Shown here piece after piece: positions 1 to 7,263 of a stretch of DNA of 64,000 bases. Source of the DNA: Bacteroidia bacterium. Lineage in GTDB: Bacteria > Bacteroidota > Ignavibacteria > SZUA-365. Position numbers and translations under genes: made by a program. Position 1 is the first letter of the stretch. Every line of letters begins with the position of its first letter. Below the pieces are notes generated by a model. That model did not search any database. It saw only the letters and a program-made list of their open reading frames with translations, and was not told where the DNA came from. The stretch spans positions 3,087,131 through 3,151,130 of the forward strand of contig JAOSJT010000001.1 of NCBI GenBank assembly GCA_027493955.1. The letters run 5' to 3'.

Positions 1-974
1 TTGAAGAAGCGCACATTGTCCAGCGCACCGATGCCGAGGAAGGAAAACTCATTCAGGCGATCGGGAGACACCGTCGCCTTCGTAATGAAATCCCAGTACT
101 CCGGGACGAAGCCAAAACCCGCCGCCTTGAAAATGAAATCCAGATAACTGCGTCGCGCGCTGAAGAGGTAGGAACCAACCTCCCCGATGGGACCCTCGGC
201 ATTAAGTCCGAATTGGGACGCGGAGACGGTGAGCTTTCCACCGAGCCGGTCACGACGACCATCCCTGAGCTGTATGTTCATCACGGAGGAGAGTTTATCG
301 CCGTAGCGCGCACCGAAACCACCTGTGGCAAACGTCACATCTTCCACGAAATCCAGGTTGATAAAACTCAACGGTCCGCCGGTCGCACCCTGCGTCCCGA
401 AATGATTGATATTCGGGACTTCGAGATTATCCACAACGTACAGGTTCTCGGATGGAGCTCCACCGCGGACAATCAGATCGTTGCGGCCTGCGGACGCCTG
501 CACCACACCCGGCAGCACCGACACAGCGCGAATCACATCCTCCAATCCTCCCGGTGCGCGACGGATTTCCTCGTACGACAAAGTCTGCGCGCTCACTTGC
601 GCGTCGGCGTTTTCACGAAACCAGGCCGCCTCGACAACCACTTCCTCCAGATCGATCACCGACGGCTGCAGGGCGAAATTCAGTCGTGTCTCTCTGCCCG
701 GGGCCACCTCAACGTCCGATGCGACCTGGGGCTTGTGCCCGATAACGGATGCGCGGATCTGGTAAATGCCCGCAGGCACTTCACGAATCTCGAAAACGCC
801 GTCAAGGTTGCTCGCGGCGCCCAACGTCGTCCCGACCAGTATCACATTCGCGCCGAATAACGGCTCCTTCGTCACCGCATCGGTAACCGTACCGCGTATG
901 GCTCCTCCCCCCTGCGCATGAAGGAGTGATGGCGTCAACAATAAAAGCAAAACTAAAATTCGATTATACGTCAT
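1..974 (-). CDS. TonB-dependent outer-membrane receptor, N-terminal part (cut by the window edge)
   Basis: I translated this frame by hand from the ATG at 974; it stays open for 324 codons to the window edge. Residues 1-21 form a signal peptide (hydrophobic LVLLLLLTPSLLHAQ). Residues about 22-105 are a carboxypeptidase-regulatory-like beta-sandwich (GAIRGTVTDAVTKEPLFGAN, then SNLDGVFEIREVPAG). Residues about 130-235 are the TonB plug (SYEEIRRAPGGLEDVI, LPGVVQ, IVRGGAPSENLYVVD, FGARYGDKLSSVM). The barrel has begun when the sequence runs out. Receptors with this N-terminal domain are typical of Bacteroidota. The substrate cannot be inferred. A repeat region, not the polysaccharide operon, lies directly upstream, so it is probably transcribed separately. 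Confidence 0.9.
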   Translation of the reverse strand, partial: MTYNRILVLLLLLTPSLLHAQGGGAIRGTVTDAVTKEPLFGANVILVGTTLGAASNLDGVFEIREVPAGIYQIRASVIGHKPQVASDVEVAPGRETRLNFALQPSVIDLEEVVVEAAWFRENADAQVSAQTLSYEEIRRAPGGLEDVIRAVSVLPGVVQASAGRNDLIVRGGAPSENLYVVDNLEVPNINHFGTQGATGGPLSFINLDFVEDVTFATGGFGARYGDKLSSVMNIQLRDGRRDRLGGKLTVSASQFGLNAEGPIGEVGSYLFSARRSYLDFIFKAAGFGFVPEYWDFITKATVSPDRLNEFSFLGIGALDNVRFF

Positions 975-1068
975 TGCAAAAATCAACCTGTGAAAAAAAA
1001 TGTGCTCCGTACGCAAGGGATAACCAATTTCCATATCACTTCGGTTCCGCAACGGAGAGCAGTGAGTT

Positions 1069-1890
1069 GAGAGCAGAGCGCACGTATGTGGATGACCAAA
1101 GCCCGCGCCAAGATAATATCCCTCCGCGGCGGTCCCTGAGCGTAGTCGAGGGCTGCGTCACGTTCCCCTCTTCTTCCTTTCTGCGAATTCTGTTCCTGAC
1201 TTCGCCACGACACTGGTGGCATAACAGACACATGTTGATATACATGAGTTGCAAAGTTTTTATCTTCGGATTGGATGTTGCGCCAAACTCCACAGATTAG
1301 AGATGCGATCTGCGTTTCCGACGCGATTTCATCAGGCATGATTTCTTCTTTGGACTAATCGTGGGGCTGCATTGGCGAATTCAGGAGAGCAGAGCGCACG
1401 TACGTGGATGACCAAAGTCCGCGCCATGATAATATCCCTCCGCGGTGGTCCCTAAGCGTAGTCGAAGGGCAACCACCGTCGATGGGCTGCGTTAGCTCCC
1501 CCTCTTCTTCCTTTCTGCGAATTCTGTTCCTGACTTCGCCACGACACTGGTGGCATAACAGACACATGTTGATATACATGAGTTGCAAGGTTTTTATCTT
1601 CGGATTGGGTGTTGCGCCAAACTCTACAGATTAGAGATGCGATCTGCGTTTCCGACGCGATTTCATCAGGCATGATTTCTTCTTTGGACTAATCATGGGG
1701 CTGCATTGGCGAAGTCAGGAGAGCAGAGCGCACGTACGTGGATGACCAAAGTCCGCGCCATGATAATATCCCTCCGCGGTGGTCCCTGAGCGTAGTCGAA
1801 GGGCAACCACCGTTGATGGGCTGCGTTAGGTCCCCCTCTTCTTCCTTTCTGCGAATTCTGTTCATTCTGCGTGTTCTGCGTTCTGTGTTC
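1069..1890. repeat. Three tandem copies of a 316-334 bp repeat, the third truncated
   Basis: The same segment starts at 1069, 1385 and 1719 (each begins gagagcagagcgcacgta). Period is 316 bp then 334 bp; copies 2 and 3 carry about 18 extra bases after the gtagtcgaaggg motif. Copy 3 breaks off at about 1863 and continues as a ttctgcgt-type short repeat up to about 1899. Each copy holds the dispersed motif ggtccctgagcgtagtcgaa. Reading frames through the copies are short and repeat with the DNA, so I treat the block as non-coding. It fills the space between the TonB receptor and rfbC. Confidence 0.85.
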
Positions 1891-1953
1891 TGCGTTCTAA
1901 AAAAAATGGCGACCACAGGCCGCCTTTTCGCATGCAAAGAAATGAAAATGCCA

Positions 1954-2502
1954 CTAAGGGACGTACTCCGGCAATCGCGGCAACGCATGCAGCGGCAGCC
2001 CGGCCTTGTCCTTATCGGAGAGTATCGGATCCGTTATTGGCCATTGGACCCCTACCGCCGGATCATTCCACAACAACGTCATCTCGGTGTCGGGATGGTA
2101 GTAATCGGAACACTTGTACAGAAAATCCGCTTGTTCGCTCAGCACACAGAAGCCGTGTGCGAAGCCGGGGGGAATCCACAGCTGCCGCTTGTTCTCGCCG
2201 GACAGCTCGTGTCCCTCCCATTTCCCGAAGGTAGGCGATCCTTCCCGCACGTCCACCAGGACGTCGTACACCGCGCCGTCCACCACGCGAATCAACTTCC
2301 CCTGACCGTACGGGTGCTGGAAATGCAATCCGCGCAGCGTATTCTTTCCAGACCGCGAATGATTGTCCTGCACCAACGCGGGAATCCCGGCGGCATCACA
2401 CAAATCACGCCTGAACGTCTCCATGAAAAATCCCCGATGGTCGCCGTGAACCTTCGGTTCGATCAGGAAAACTCCCGGGAGGGATGTGGCGGTAAATTGC
2501 AT
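1954..2502 (-). CDS. rfbC: dTDP-4-dehydrorhamnose 3,5-epimerase
   Basis: 182 aa, the normal length for RmlC/RfbC, a cytoplasmic cupin that epimerises dTDP-4-keto-6-deoxyglucose at C3 and C5 on the way to dTDP-L-rhamnose. Visible family landmarks: the N-terminal PGVFLIEPKVHGDHRGFF, the catalytic-His region NTLRGLHFQ, GKLIRVVDGAVYDVLVD, WIPPGFAHGFCVL, and the catalytic-Tyr region FLYKCSDYYHP followed by LLWNDP. Start is the ATG at 2502. The partners rfbA, rfbB and rfbD are not in this window, so the rhamnose pathway is incomplete here, or the product is a related 6-deoxysugar. Repeats flank both ends of the gene. Confidence 0.93.
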   Translation of the reverse strand: MQFTATSLPGVFLIEPKVHGDHRGFFMETFRRDLCDAAGIPALVQDNHSRSGKNTLRGLHFQHPYGQGKLIRVVDGAVYDVLVDVREGSPTFGKWEGHELSGENKRQLWIPPGFAHGFCVLSEQADFLYKCSDYYHPDTEMTLLWNDPAVGVQWPITDPILSDKDKAGLPLHALPRLPEYVP

Positions 2503-2541
2503 GGATTAACGATGTGCGATTGACGATTTACGACTTACGAT
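2503..2541. repeat. Short degenerate repeat, gattgacgatttacgatt type
   Basis: The bases just upstream of rfbC are built from gattaacgatg/gattgacgatt/tacgacttacgatt variants. The same wording recurs at 61671-61693, 63474-63522 and 63968-64000, always beside a gene boundary. No coding function is visible. Confidence 0.6.
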
Positions 2542-2581
2542 TATTTTTAAGCTGGGTAGTACGGTATAAGCGAACTTTTTC

Positions 2582-2775
2582 GTGAAAAGGTGAAAAGGTG
2601 AAAGGGTGAAAAGGTGAAAAGGTGAAAGGGTGAAAAGGTGAAAAGGTGAAAGGGTGAAAGGGTGAAAGGGTGAAAGGGTGAAAGGGTGAAAGGGTGAAAG
2701 GGTGAAAGGGTGAAAGGGTGAAAGGGTGAAAGGGTGAAAGGGTGAAAGGGTGAAAAGGTGAAAGGGTGAAAAGGT
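2582..2775. repeat. 8-bp minisatellite, about 24 copies (GTGAAARG)
   Basis: The unit is GTGAAAAG or GTGAAAGG, repeated without indels for about 194 bp. The plus strand is nearly free of C. In one minus-strand frame it reads as an 8-residue Ser/Pro/Phe/His/Thr/Leu repeat, but that follows from 8 x 3 = 24 nt and is not evidence for a protein. Confidence 0.95.
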
Positions 2776-2822
2776 TATGAATGCCTATGGTACTCTTCAC
2801 TCTTACTTAGCTCTTTACTCTT

Positions 2823-2912
2823 ACCTTTTCACCTTTTTTCCTTTTCACCTTTTTTCCTTTTTTCCTTTTTTCCTTTTCACCTTTTTTCCTTTTTTTCCTT
2901 TTCACCTTTTCA
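2823..2912. repeat. Pyrimidine-rich repeat, inverted relative to the 2582 minisatellite
   Basis: Repeats of ccttttcacctttttt run up to the ugd stop region. This is the complement of the GTGAAAAG unit, so 2582-2775 and 2823-2912 form a large imperfect inverted repeat with about 45 bp between the arms. The 2503-2918 gap between ugd and rfbC holds only these repeats. Confidence 0.8.
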
Positions 2913-2918
2913 CGACCC

Positions 2919-4259
2919 CTACGCTCTCAGCATAGCCGGACGACCGATGGAAAAATAGTCGAAGCCGAGCTGCGCCATTTCCACAGGGTCGTAGATATTG
3001 CGGCCGTCGAATACCACGGGCTGCTTAAGGGAGTCTTTGATCTTCTTCCAGTCGGGCATACGGAACTCATTCCACTCGGTCACGAGCAGCAGAGCGTCCG
3101 CGTTCTCCAGTGCGGCGTAGGCGCTCTTCGCATAGGTGATACGATCACCAAAGCGATACTCGCGGGTGTTCTCCATTGCTTCGGGATCGAAGGCCTGCAC
3201 CGTAACGCCGGCTGCGAGCAGTTCATCAATGACGATAAAGGCAGGTGCTTCGCGCGTGTCGTCGGTGTTGGGTTTGAACGCCAGGCCCCACAAAGCGACC
3301 GTGCGGCCTTTCAGATCGCCGTCGAAGTACTCGTAAATTTTCTTGAAAAATCTGCGCGGCTGGTCCGCGTTGACGTCCTCGACGGACTGCACGATACGCA
3401 GTGGATGCTGCGCGTCGTTGGCGGTTTTCAACAGCGCTTTGACATCTTTGGGGAAACACGAGCCGCCGTAGCCCACACCCGAAAACAGGAATTTCTTGCC
3501 GATACGCGTGTCCGTGCCGATGCCGCGGCGCACATTGTCGACATTGGCCCCAAGGATTTCGCAAAGATTCGCCAGGTCGTTCATGAAGGAAATGCGCATG
3601 GCGAGGAAACTGTTCGCGGCATACTTCGTGATCTCCGCACTGCGCTCGTCCATGACAATGATGGGATTTCCCGAAAGCACGAAGGGCTCATACAGCTCCG
3701 TGAGAATACGCTTTGCCTCTTCATGGGATGTGCCAATCACGACGCGGTCCGGCCGCAGGCTGTCTTCCACCGCGAAACCCTCGCGGAGAAATTCCGGATT
3801 CGAGGCCACCGTGAACTCGCCGCCGTAGTGTGCCGCAATGGCCGCCGTCACCTTTTCGGATGTGCCGATGGGCACCGTGCTCTTGTCCACGATAATCTTG
3901 AACGGTTGCGGCGCATGCTTCGCGAGAATACGGCCGATATCATCCGCGACCTGCAGCACATACTGCAAGTCGGCGGAGCCGTCCTCCGTCGGAGGAGTGG
4001 GGAGACAGAGGAATATCACGTCCGATTTGAGCACCGCGCTTTCCAGATCGTCCGTAAACGACAGACGCCCCTCCTTGCTGTTGCGCTCATAGAGCGGATG
4101 CAGGCCGGGTTCGTAAATGGGGATCTGCCCGTTCAGCAGTTTCTGAAGCTTGCGGGGATCGTTGTCAACGCAAATGACCTGATTGCCATTCTCGGCGAAA
4201 CACGTTCCGGAAACCAGACCGACATAGCCGGTTCCAACGACAGCGATGGTATAAGGCAT
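2919..4259 (-). CDS. ugd: UDP-glucose 6-dehydrogenase
   Basis: 446 aa, the usual length for the UDP-glucose/GDP-mannose dehydrogenase family. It oxidises UDP-glucose to UDP-glucuronate with 2 NAD+. N-terminal NAD-binding domain: VVGTGYVGLVSGTCFAENG and ICVDND. Middle: VDKSTVPIGTSEKV, SNPEFLREGFAVEDS, and the helix KYAANSFLAMRISFMND. Catalytic cysteine in GVGYGGSCFPKDV. C-terminal UDP-binding domain: WGLAFKPNTDDTREAP. I chose the ATG at 4259; a GTG two codons upstream is also in frame. It lies about 70 bp downstream of the WecA-like gene and likely supplies uronic acid for the polymer, perhaps also a substrate for AsnB-type amidation. Confidence 0.95.
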   Translation of the reverse strand: MPYTIAVVGTGYVGLVSGTCFAENGNQVICVDNDPRKLQKLLNGQIPIYEPGLHPLYERNSKEGRLSFTDDLESAVLKSDVIFLCLPTPPTEDGSADLQYVLQVADDIGRILAKHAPQPFKIIVDKSTVPIGTSEKVTAAIAAHYGGEFTVASNPEFLREGFAVEDSLRPDRVVIGTSHEEAKRILTELYEPFVLSGNPIIVMDERSAEITKYAANSFLAMRISFMNDLANLCEILGANVDNVRRGIGTDTRIGKKFLFSGVGYGGSCFPKDVKALLKTANDAQHPLRIVQSVEDVNADQPRRFFKKIYEYFDGDLKGRTVALWGLAFKPNTDDTREAPAFIVIDELLAAGVTVQAFDPEAMENTREYRFGDRITYAKSAYAALENADALLLVTEWNEFRMPDWKKIKDSLKQPVVFDGRNIYDPVEMAQLGFDYFSIGRPAMLRA

Positions 4260-4326
4260 ACTCACTCACAGGGATGATAGGTGGATTCGGGAGGAAAATA
4301 TGTGCGCAACCCGTGCGAAACATAGC

Positions 4327-5529
4327 TCAGGGTTTGAGGTGGACACTGCCTTTGCTTCCGGCGACCTTGCCGTTACCGCGTACCGCGTGATGACCGTTGC
4401 TGCCGTTCTTGCGAAGGCCATTGCCGTTCAGCGGAAGGACGTTCACCGGATGCAGCTCGCCATCACCCAATGCGATCAACTCGCGATACCCCAGCCAGTG
4501 CAGGAAGATAAATTTTAAGCCGATGAGGATGCCAATGACAACGAATCCCACCGTCGTGGAACTGATCGCCACCACGATGCCCGCGCCGGCGTACAGCAAA
4601 CTGACGGACATGAGAACAGCCACCGTCATCTTCGTGGAAAAGCCCCGCTTCGCACGCAGCATGTGGTGTATGTGGTGCAGGTCGGCGCTGAAGGGATTCG
4701 TCCCCCGCACTATGCGTCTGAAAAATGCGAGCAGTGTATCTGAAACAGGTAGGCCAAGTACGATGATGGGTACGACCAGCGACGTCAGCGTCGCGGGAGC
4801 ACTGTCCACCAGCAACCATCCGCTCACCGACAGCGTGAAGCCGATGAACATGCTGCCGCCGTCGCCCATGAACACCCGCGCGGGTGGCGCATTGAACAAC
4901 AGGAAACCCAATATCGCGCCGCTGAGAACGAACAGTGCGGCTCCGAGAACCGGATTGCCCCAAAGCATCGCGACAATGCCGAGCGCCGCCGCCGAAATCA
5001 GCGAGGTACCTCCGGCCAGGCCGTCCATGCCGTCAATCATGTTGATGGCGTTCGTCGTCCCCACCATCCACAGCAGCGACACGACCATGGCCACGGAGCT
5101 GAGCAACACACCGGACGCTTCCAGACTGAACACTTCGGGGAAAAGATGCGACTTGATGGCGCCGAGAATCATCAACGACGCGGCGAAAAACTGAAAGAAA
5201 AATTTCTGCGAATAGCTCAGCTCGCGTAAATCGTCAATAACGCCAAGCACCACGATGATCACCGTTGCCTCGGCCAGATACGGGTAAAGCAGAGCGTACG
5301 ATGCGCGCTCACTGAAAAACACCGAAATCCCTTCGATCAGCCAAATCGCGGCCAATGTCAGCGCAAACGCGAGAATAATGCTGTAGCCGCCCGTCACGGG
5401 AACATTGCCTTCATGCACCTTCCGCAGCGTGTCAGGATAATCGAACAGCCCATAGCGTCGCGCCAGCCGTATGCACAACGGCATGAGTACTACGGCGAGA
5501 ATAAGGGCAACGAAGGGATATACCAGCAT
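4327..5529 (-). CDS. Polyprenyl-phosphate N-acetylhexosamine-1-phosphate transferase (WecA/TagO/MraY family)
   Basis: 400 aa polytopic inner-membrane protein with about ten hydrophobic segments. This family moves a HexNAc-1-phosphate from UDP-HexNAc to undecaprenyl phosphate, starting a repeat unit. Family motifs are intact: the HEGNVPVTGGYSI loop, the DD pair in GVIDDLRELSYSQ, NAINMIDGMDGLAGG (the NxxNxxDGxDGL signature), VFMGDGGSMFIGF, and the His-rich loop DLHHIHHMLRAKRG. The C-terminal 40 residues are a basic, Gly/Asn-rich tail. This is one of two initiating transferases here; the other is the monotopic PglC-like enzyme at 26300. The exact sugar cannot be told from sequence. Confidence 0.88.
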   Translation of the reverse strand: MLVYPFVALILAVVLMPLCIRLARRYGLFDYPDTLRKVHEGNVPVTGGYSIILAFALTLAAIWLIEGISVFFSERASYALLYPYLAEATVIIVVLGVIDDLRELSYSQKFFFQFFAASLMILGAIKSHLFPEVFSLEASGVLLSSVAMVVSLLWMVGTTNAINMIDGMDGLAGGTSLISAAALGIVAMLWGNPVLGAALFVLSGAILGFLLFNAPPARVFMGDGGSMFIGFTLSVSGWLLVDSAPATLTSLVVPIIVLGLPVSDTLLAFFRRIVRGTNPFSADLHHIHHMLRAKRGFSTKMTVAVLMSVSLLYAGAGIVVAISSTTVGFVVIGILIGLKFIFLHWLGYRELIALGDGELHPVNVLPLNGNGLRKNGSNGHHAVRGNGKVAGSKGSVHLKP

Positions 5530-5653
5530 GAATTACTATTGCCTTCAGGTCAAGTATTGAAAAATACGAACTCCGGCGGTAAAAAGGAATCGGATTCCGT
5601 TCACCGCAAGGAAACAGACACCGGAACCGGCGGAATGTTACGACTTTCGAATG

Positions 5654-6025
5654 CCTGCCCGCCGAAGCATCACAGGAACACGGCACAACCGTCGGTACAT
5701 GAGAGCGCAGGCGGGCCTGCCCGCCGAAGCATCACAGGATCATGGCACAACCTTCGGTACTTGAAAGCGCAGGCGGGCCTGCCCGCCGAAGCATCACAGG
5801 AACACGGCACAACCGTCTGTACATGAGAGCGCAGGCGGGCCTGCCCGCCGAAGCGTCATAGGACTACGGCACAACCGTCGGTACATGAGAGCACAGGCGG
5901 GCCTGCCCGCCGAAGCATCACAGGACCACGGCACAACCGTCGGTACATGAGAGCGCAGGCGGGCCTGCCCGCCGAAGCGTCACAGGACCACGGCACAACC
6001 GTCGGTACATGAGAGCACAGGCGGG
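5654..6025. repeat. Tandem array of six 62-bp palindrome-ended units
   Basis: Units start at 5654, 5716, 5778, 5840, 5902 and 5964, exactly 62 bp apart with no indels. Each begins cctgcccgccgaagc and ends gcaggcggg, so CCCGCC at the start can pair with GGCGGG at the end. Unit junctions form the palindrome gcgggcctgcccgc. Interior variation is by point substitution (caggaacac/caggatcat/caggaccac). Two solitary relatives, also 62 bp, sit at 63525-63586 and 63906-63967. The structure is REP-like; no coding frame runs across it in a meaningful way. Confidence 0.92.
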
Positions 6026-6100
6026 ACAACTTCCGATCTCTCCAGGTGTCGTCAGCCTCAGTGTGCCCACCAGTTCGCCTCAGGCGCATACACTGGACCA

Positions 6101-6134
6101 TTTCGTGGGGTGACATGAGGTCTCTGTGGTTTCG
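6101..6134. repeat. Dispersed motif ttcgtgggg-tgacatgaggtctc
   Basis: About 33 bases here match 23788-23820 (ttcgtgggtgacatcaggtctcagtggtttt), differing by an indel and a few substitutions. Both copies are intergenic and next to other repeats. Confidence 0.6.
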
Positions 6135-6145
6135 GCTACGATTAA

Positions 6146-7209
6146 GAGAACGGGTGGGTTGCGCGTGTCCCCCAACTGACGTTGCGGGTTAGAGGAAGTG
6201 TCGCCCTTCGGGCCAGGAGAACGGGTGAGTTGCGCGAGTCCCCCAACTGACGTTGGGGGTTAGAGGAAGTGTCGTCCTTCGGACCAGGAGAACGGGTAAG
6301 TTGCGCGTGTCCCCAAGCTGACGTTGCGGGTTAGAGGAAGTGTCGTCCTTCGGACTAGGAGAACGGGTGAGTTGCGCGTGTCCCCAAACTGACGTTGCGG
6401 GTCAGAGGAAGTGCCGCCCTTCGGACCAGGAGAACGGGTGGGTTGCGCGAGTCCCCTAACTGACGTTGGGGGTTAGAGGAAGTGTCGTCCTTCGGACTAG
6501 GAGAACGGGTAAGTTGCGCGTGTCCCCAAACTGACGTTGCGGGTTAGAGGAAGTGTCGTCCTTCGGGCCAGGAGAACGGGTGAGTTGCGCGTGTCCCCAA
6601 ACTGACGTTGCGGGTTAGAGGAAGTGCCGCCCTTCGGGCCAGGAGAACGGGTGGGTTGCGCGAGTCCCCAAACTGACGTTGCGGGTTAGAGGAAGTGCCG
6701 CCCTTCGGACCAGGAGAACGGGTAAGTTGCGCGAGTCCCCCAACTGACGTTAGGGGTTAGAGGAAGTGTCGCCCTTCGGACCAGGAGAACGGGTGGGTTG
6801 CGCGTGTCCCCCAACTGACGTTGGGGGTTAGAGGAAGTGTCGTCCTTCGGGCCAGGAGAACGGGTGAGTTGCGCGTGTCCCCCAACTGACGTTGGGGGTT
6901 AGAGGAAGTGTCGTCCTTCGGACTAGGAGAACGGGTGGGTTGCGCGTGTCTCCAAACTGACGTTGCGGGTTAGAGGAAGTGTCGCCCTTCGGACCAGGAG
7001 AACGGGTGGGTTGCGCGTGTCCTCCAACTGACGTTGGGGGTTAGAGGAAGTGCCGCCCTTCAGGCCAGGAGAACGGGTGGGTTGCGCGAGTCCCCAAACT
7101 GACGTTGGGGGTTAGAGGAAGTGTCGTCCTTCGGGCCAGGAGAACGGGTGAGTTGCGCGTGTCCCCAAACTGACGTTGCGGGTCAGAGGAAGTGCCGTCC
7201 TTCGGACTC
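6146..7209. repeat. 15-copy tandem array of a 71-bp unit with two potential hairpins
   Basis: Units begin with gagaacgggt at 6146, 6217, 6288 and so on every 71 bp to 7140; fifteen copies, none with an insertion or deletion, the last ending at about 7209. Copies differ only at a limited set of positions: ggg/gag/aag after gggt, gcgtgt/gcgagt, and the two stems. Stem 1 is CCCCCAAC-tgac-GTTGGGGG, perfect in copies 2, 10 and 11, with one to a few mismatches or a wobble in the others. Stem 2 is GCCC-ttc-GGGC or GTCC-ttc-GGAC, a paired change in several copies. Since 71 is not a multiple of 3 and stops occur in all frames, it is non-coding. There are no spacer-like unique segments, so it is not CRISPR. 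From 5530 to 7250 there is no gene. Confidence 0.95.
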
Positions 7210-7263
7210 TTCACCCTTCACCCTTTACCCTTCACCCTTTACCCTTCTCTCTACTCTTTACTC
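7208..7263. repeat. cttcacccttta minisatellite at the asnB 3' end
   Basis: Variants of cttcaccctttaccc follow directly on the 71-bp array and run into the last codons of asnB. The complementary motif ggtaaagggtgaaggg occurs at 61637-61671. Confidence 0.7.

Noticed and set aside
1738-2523. Plus-strand 261-codon frame opposite rfbC
   Set aside because: It is the antisense shadow of rfbC joined to repeat DNA; rfbC has all family motifs.
2528-2800. Minus-strand open frame reading as a Ser/Pro/Phe/His repeat protein
   Set aside because: It is just the 8-bp minisatellite translated; every frame of a stop-free 8-bp repeat is open, and there is no ribosome-binding site or non-repetitive domain.
3405-4277. 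Plus-strand 290-codon frame opposite ugd
   Set aside because: Antisense shadow of the highly conserved ugd; no domain of its own.
5413-6116. Open frames of 84-137 codons on both strands across the 62-bp array
   Set aside because: They follow the repeat, have shifting repeat-derived composition and no recognisable domain.
5654-7209. CRISPR-like arrays
   Set aside because: Units are similar over their whole length (62 or 71 bp) with no unique spacers, and no cas genes are present.
6146-7209. tRNA or tRNA-like tandem genes, given the 71-nt period
   Set aside because: No T-loop ggttcgaatcc-type sequence, no acceptor-stem pairing between unit ends and no CCA.
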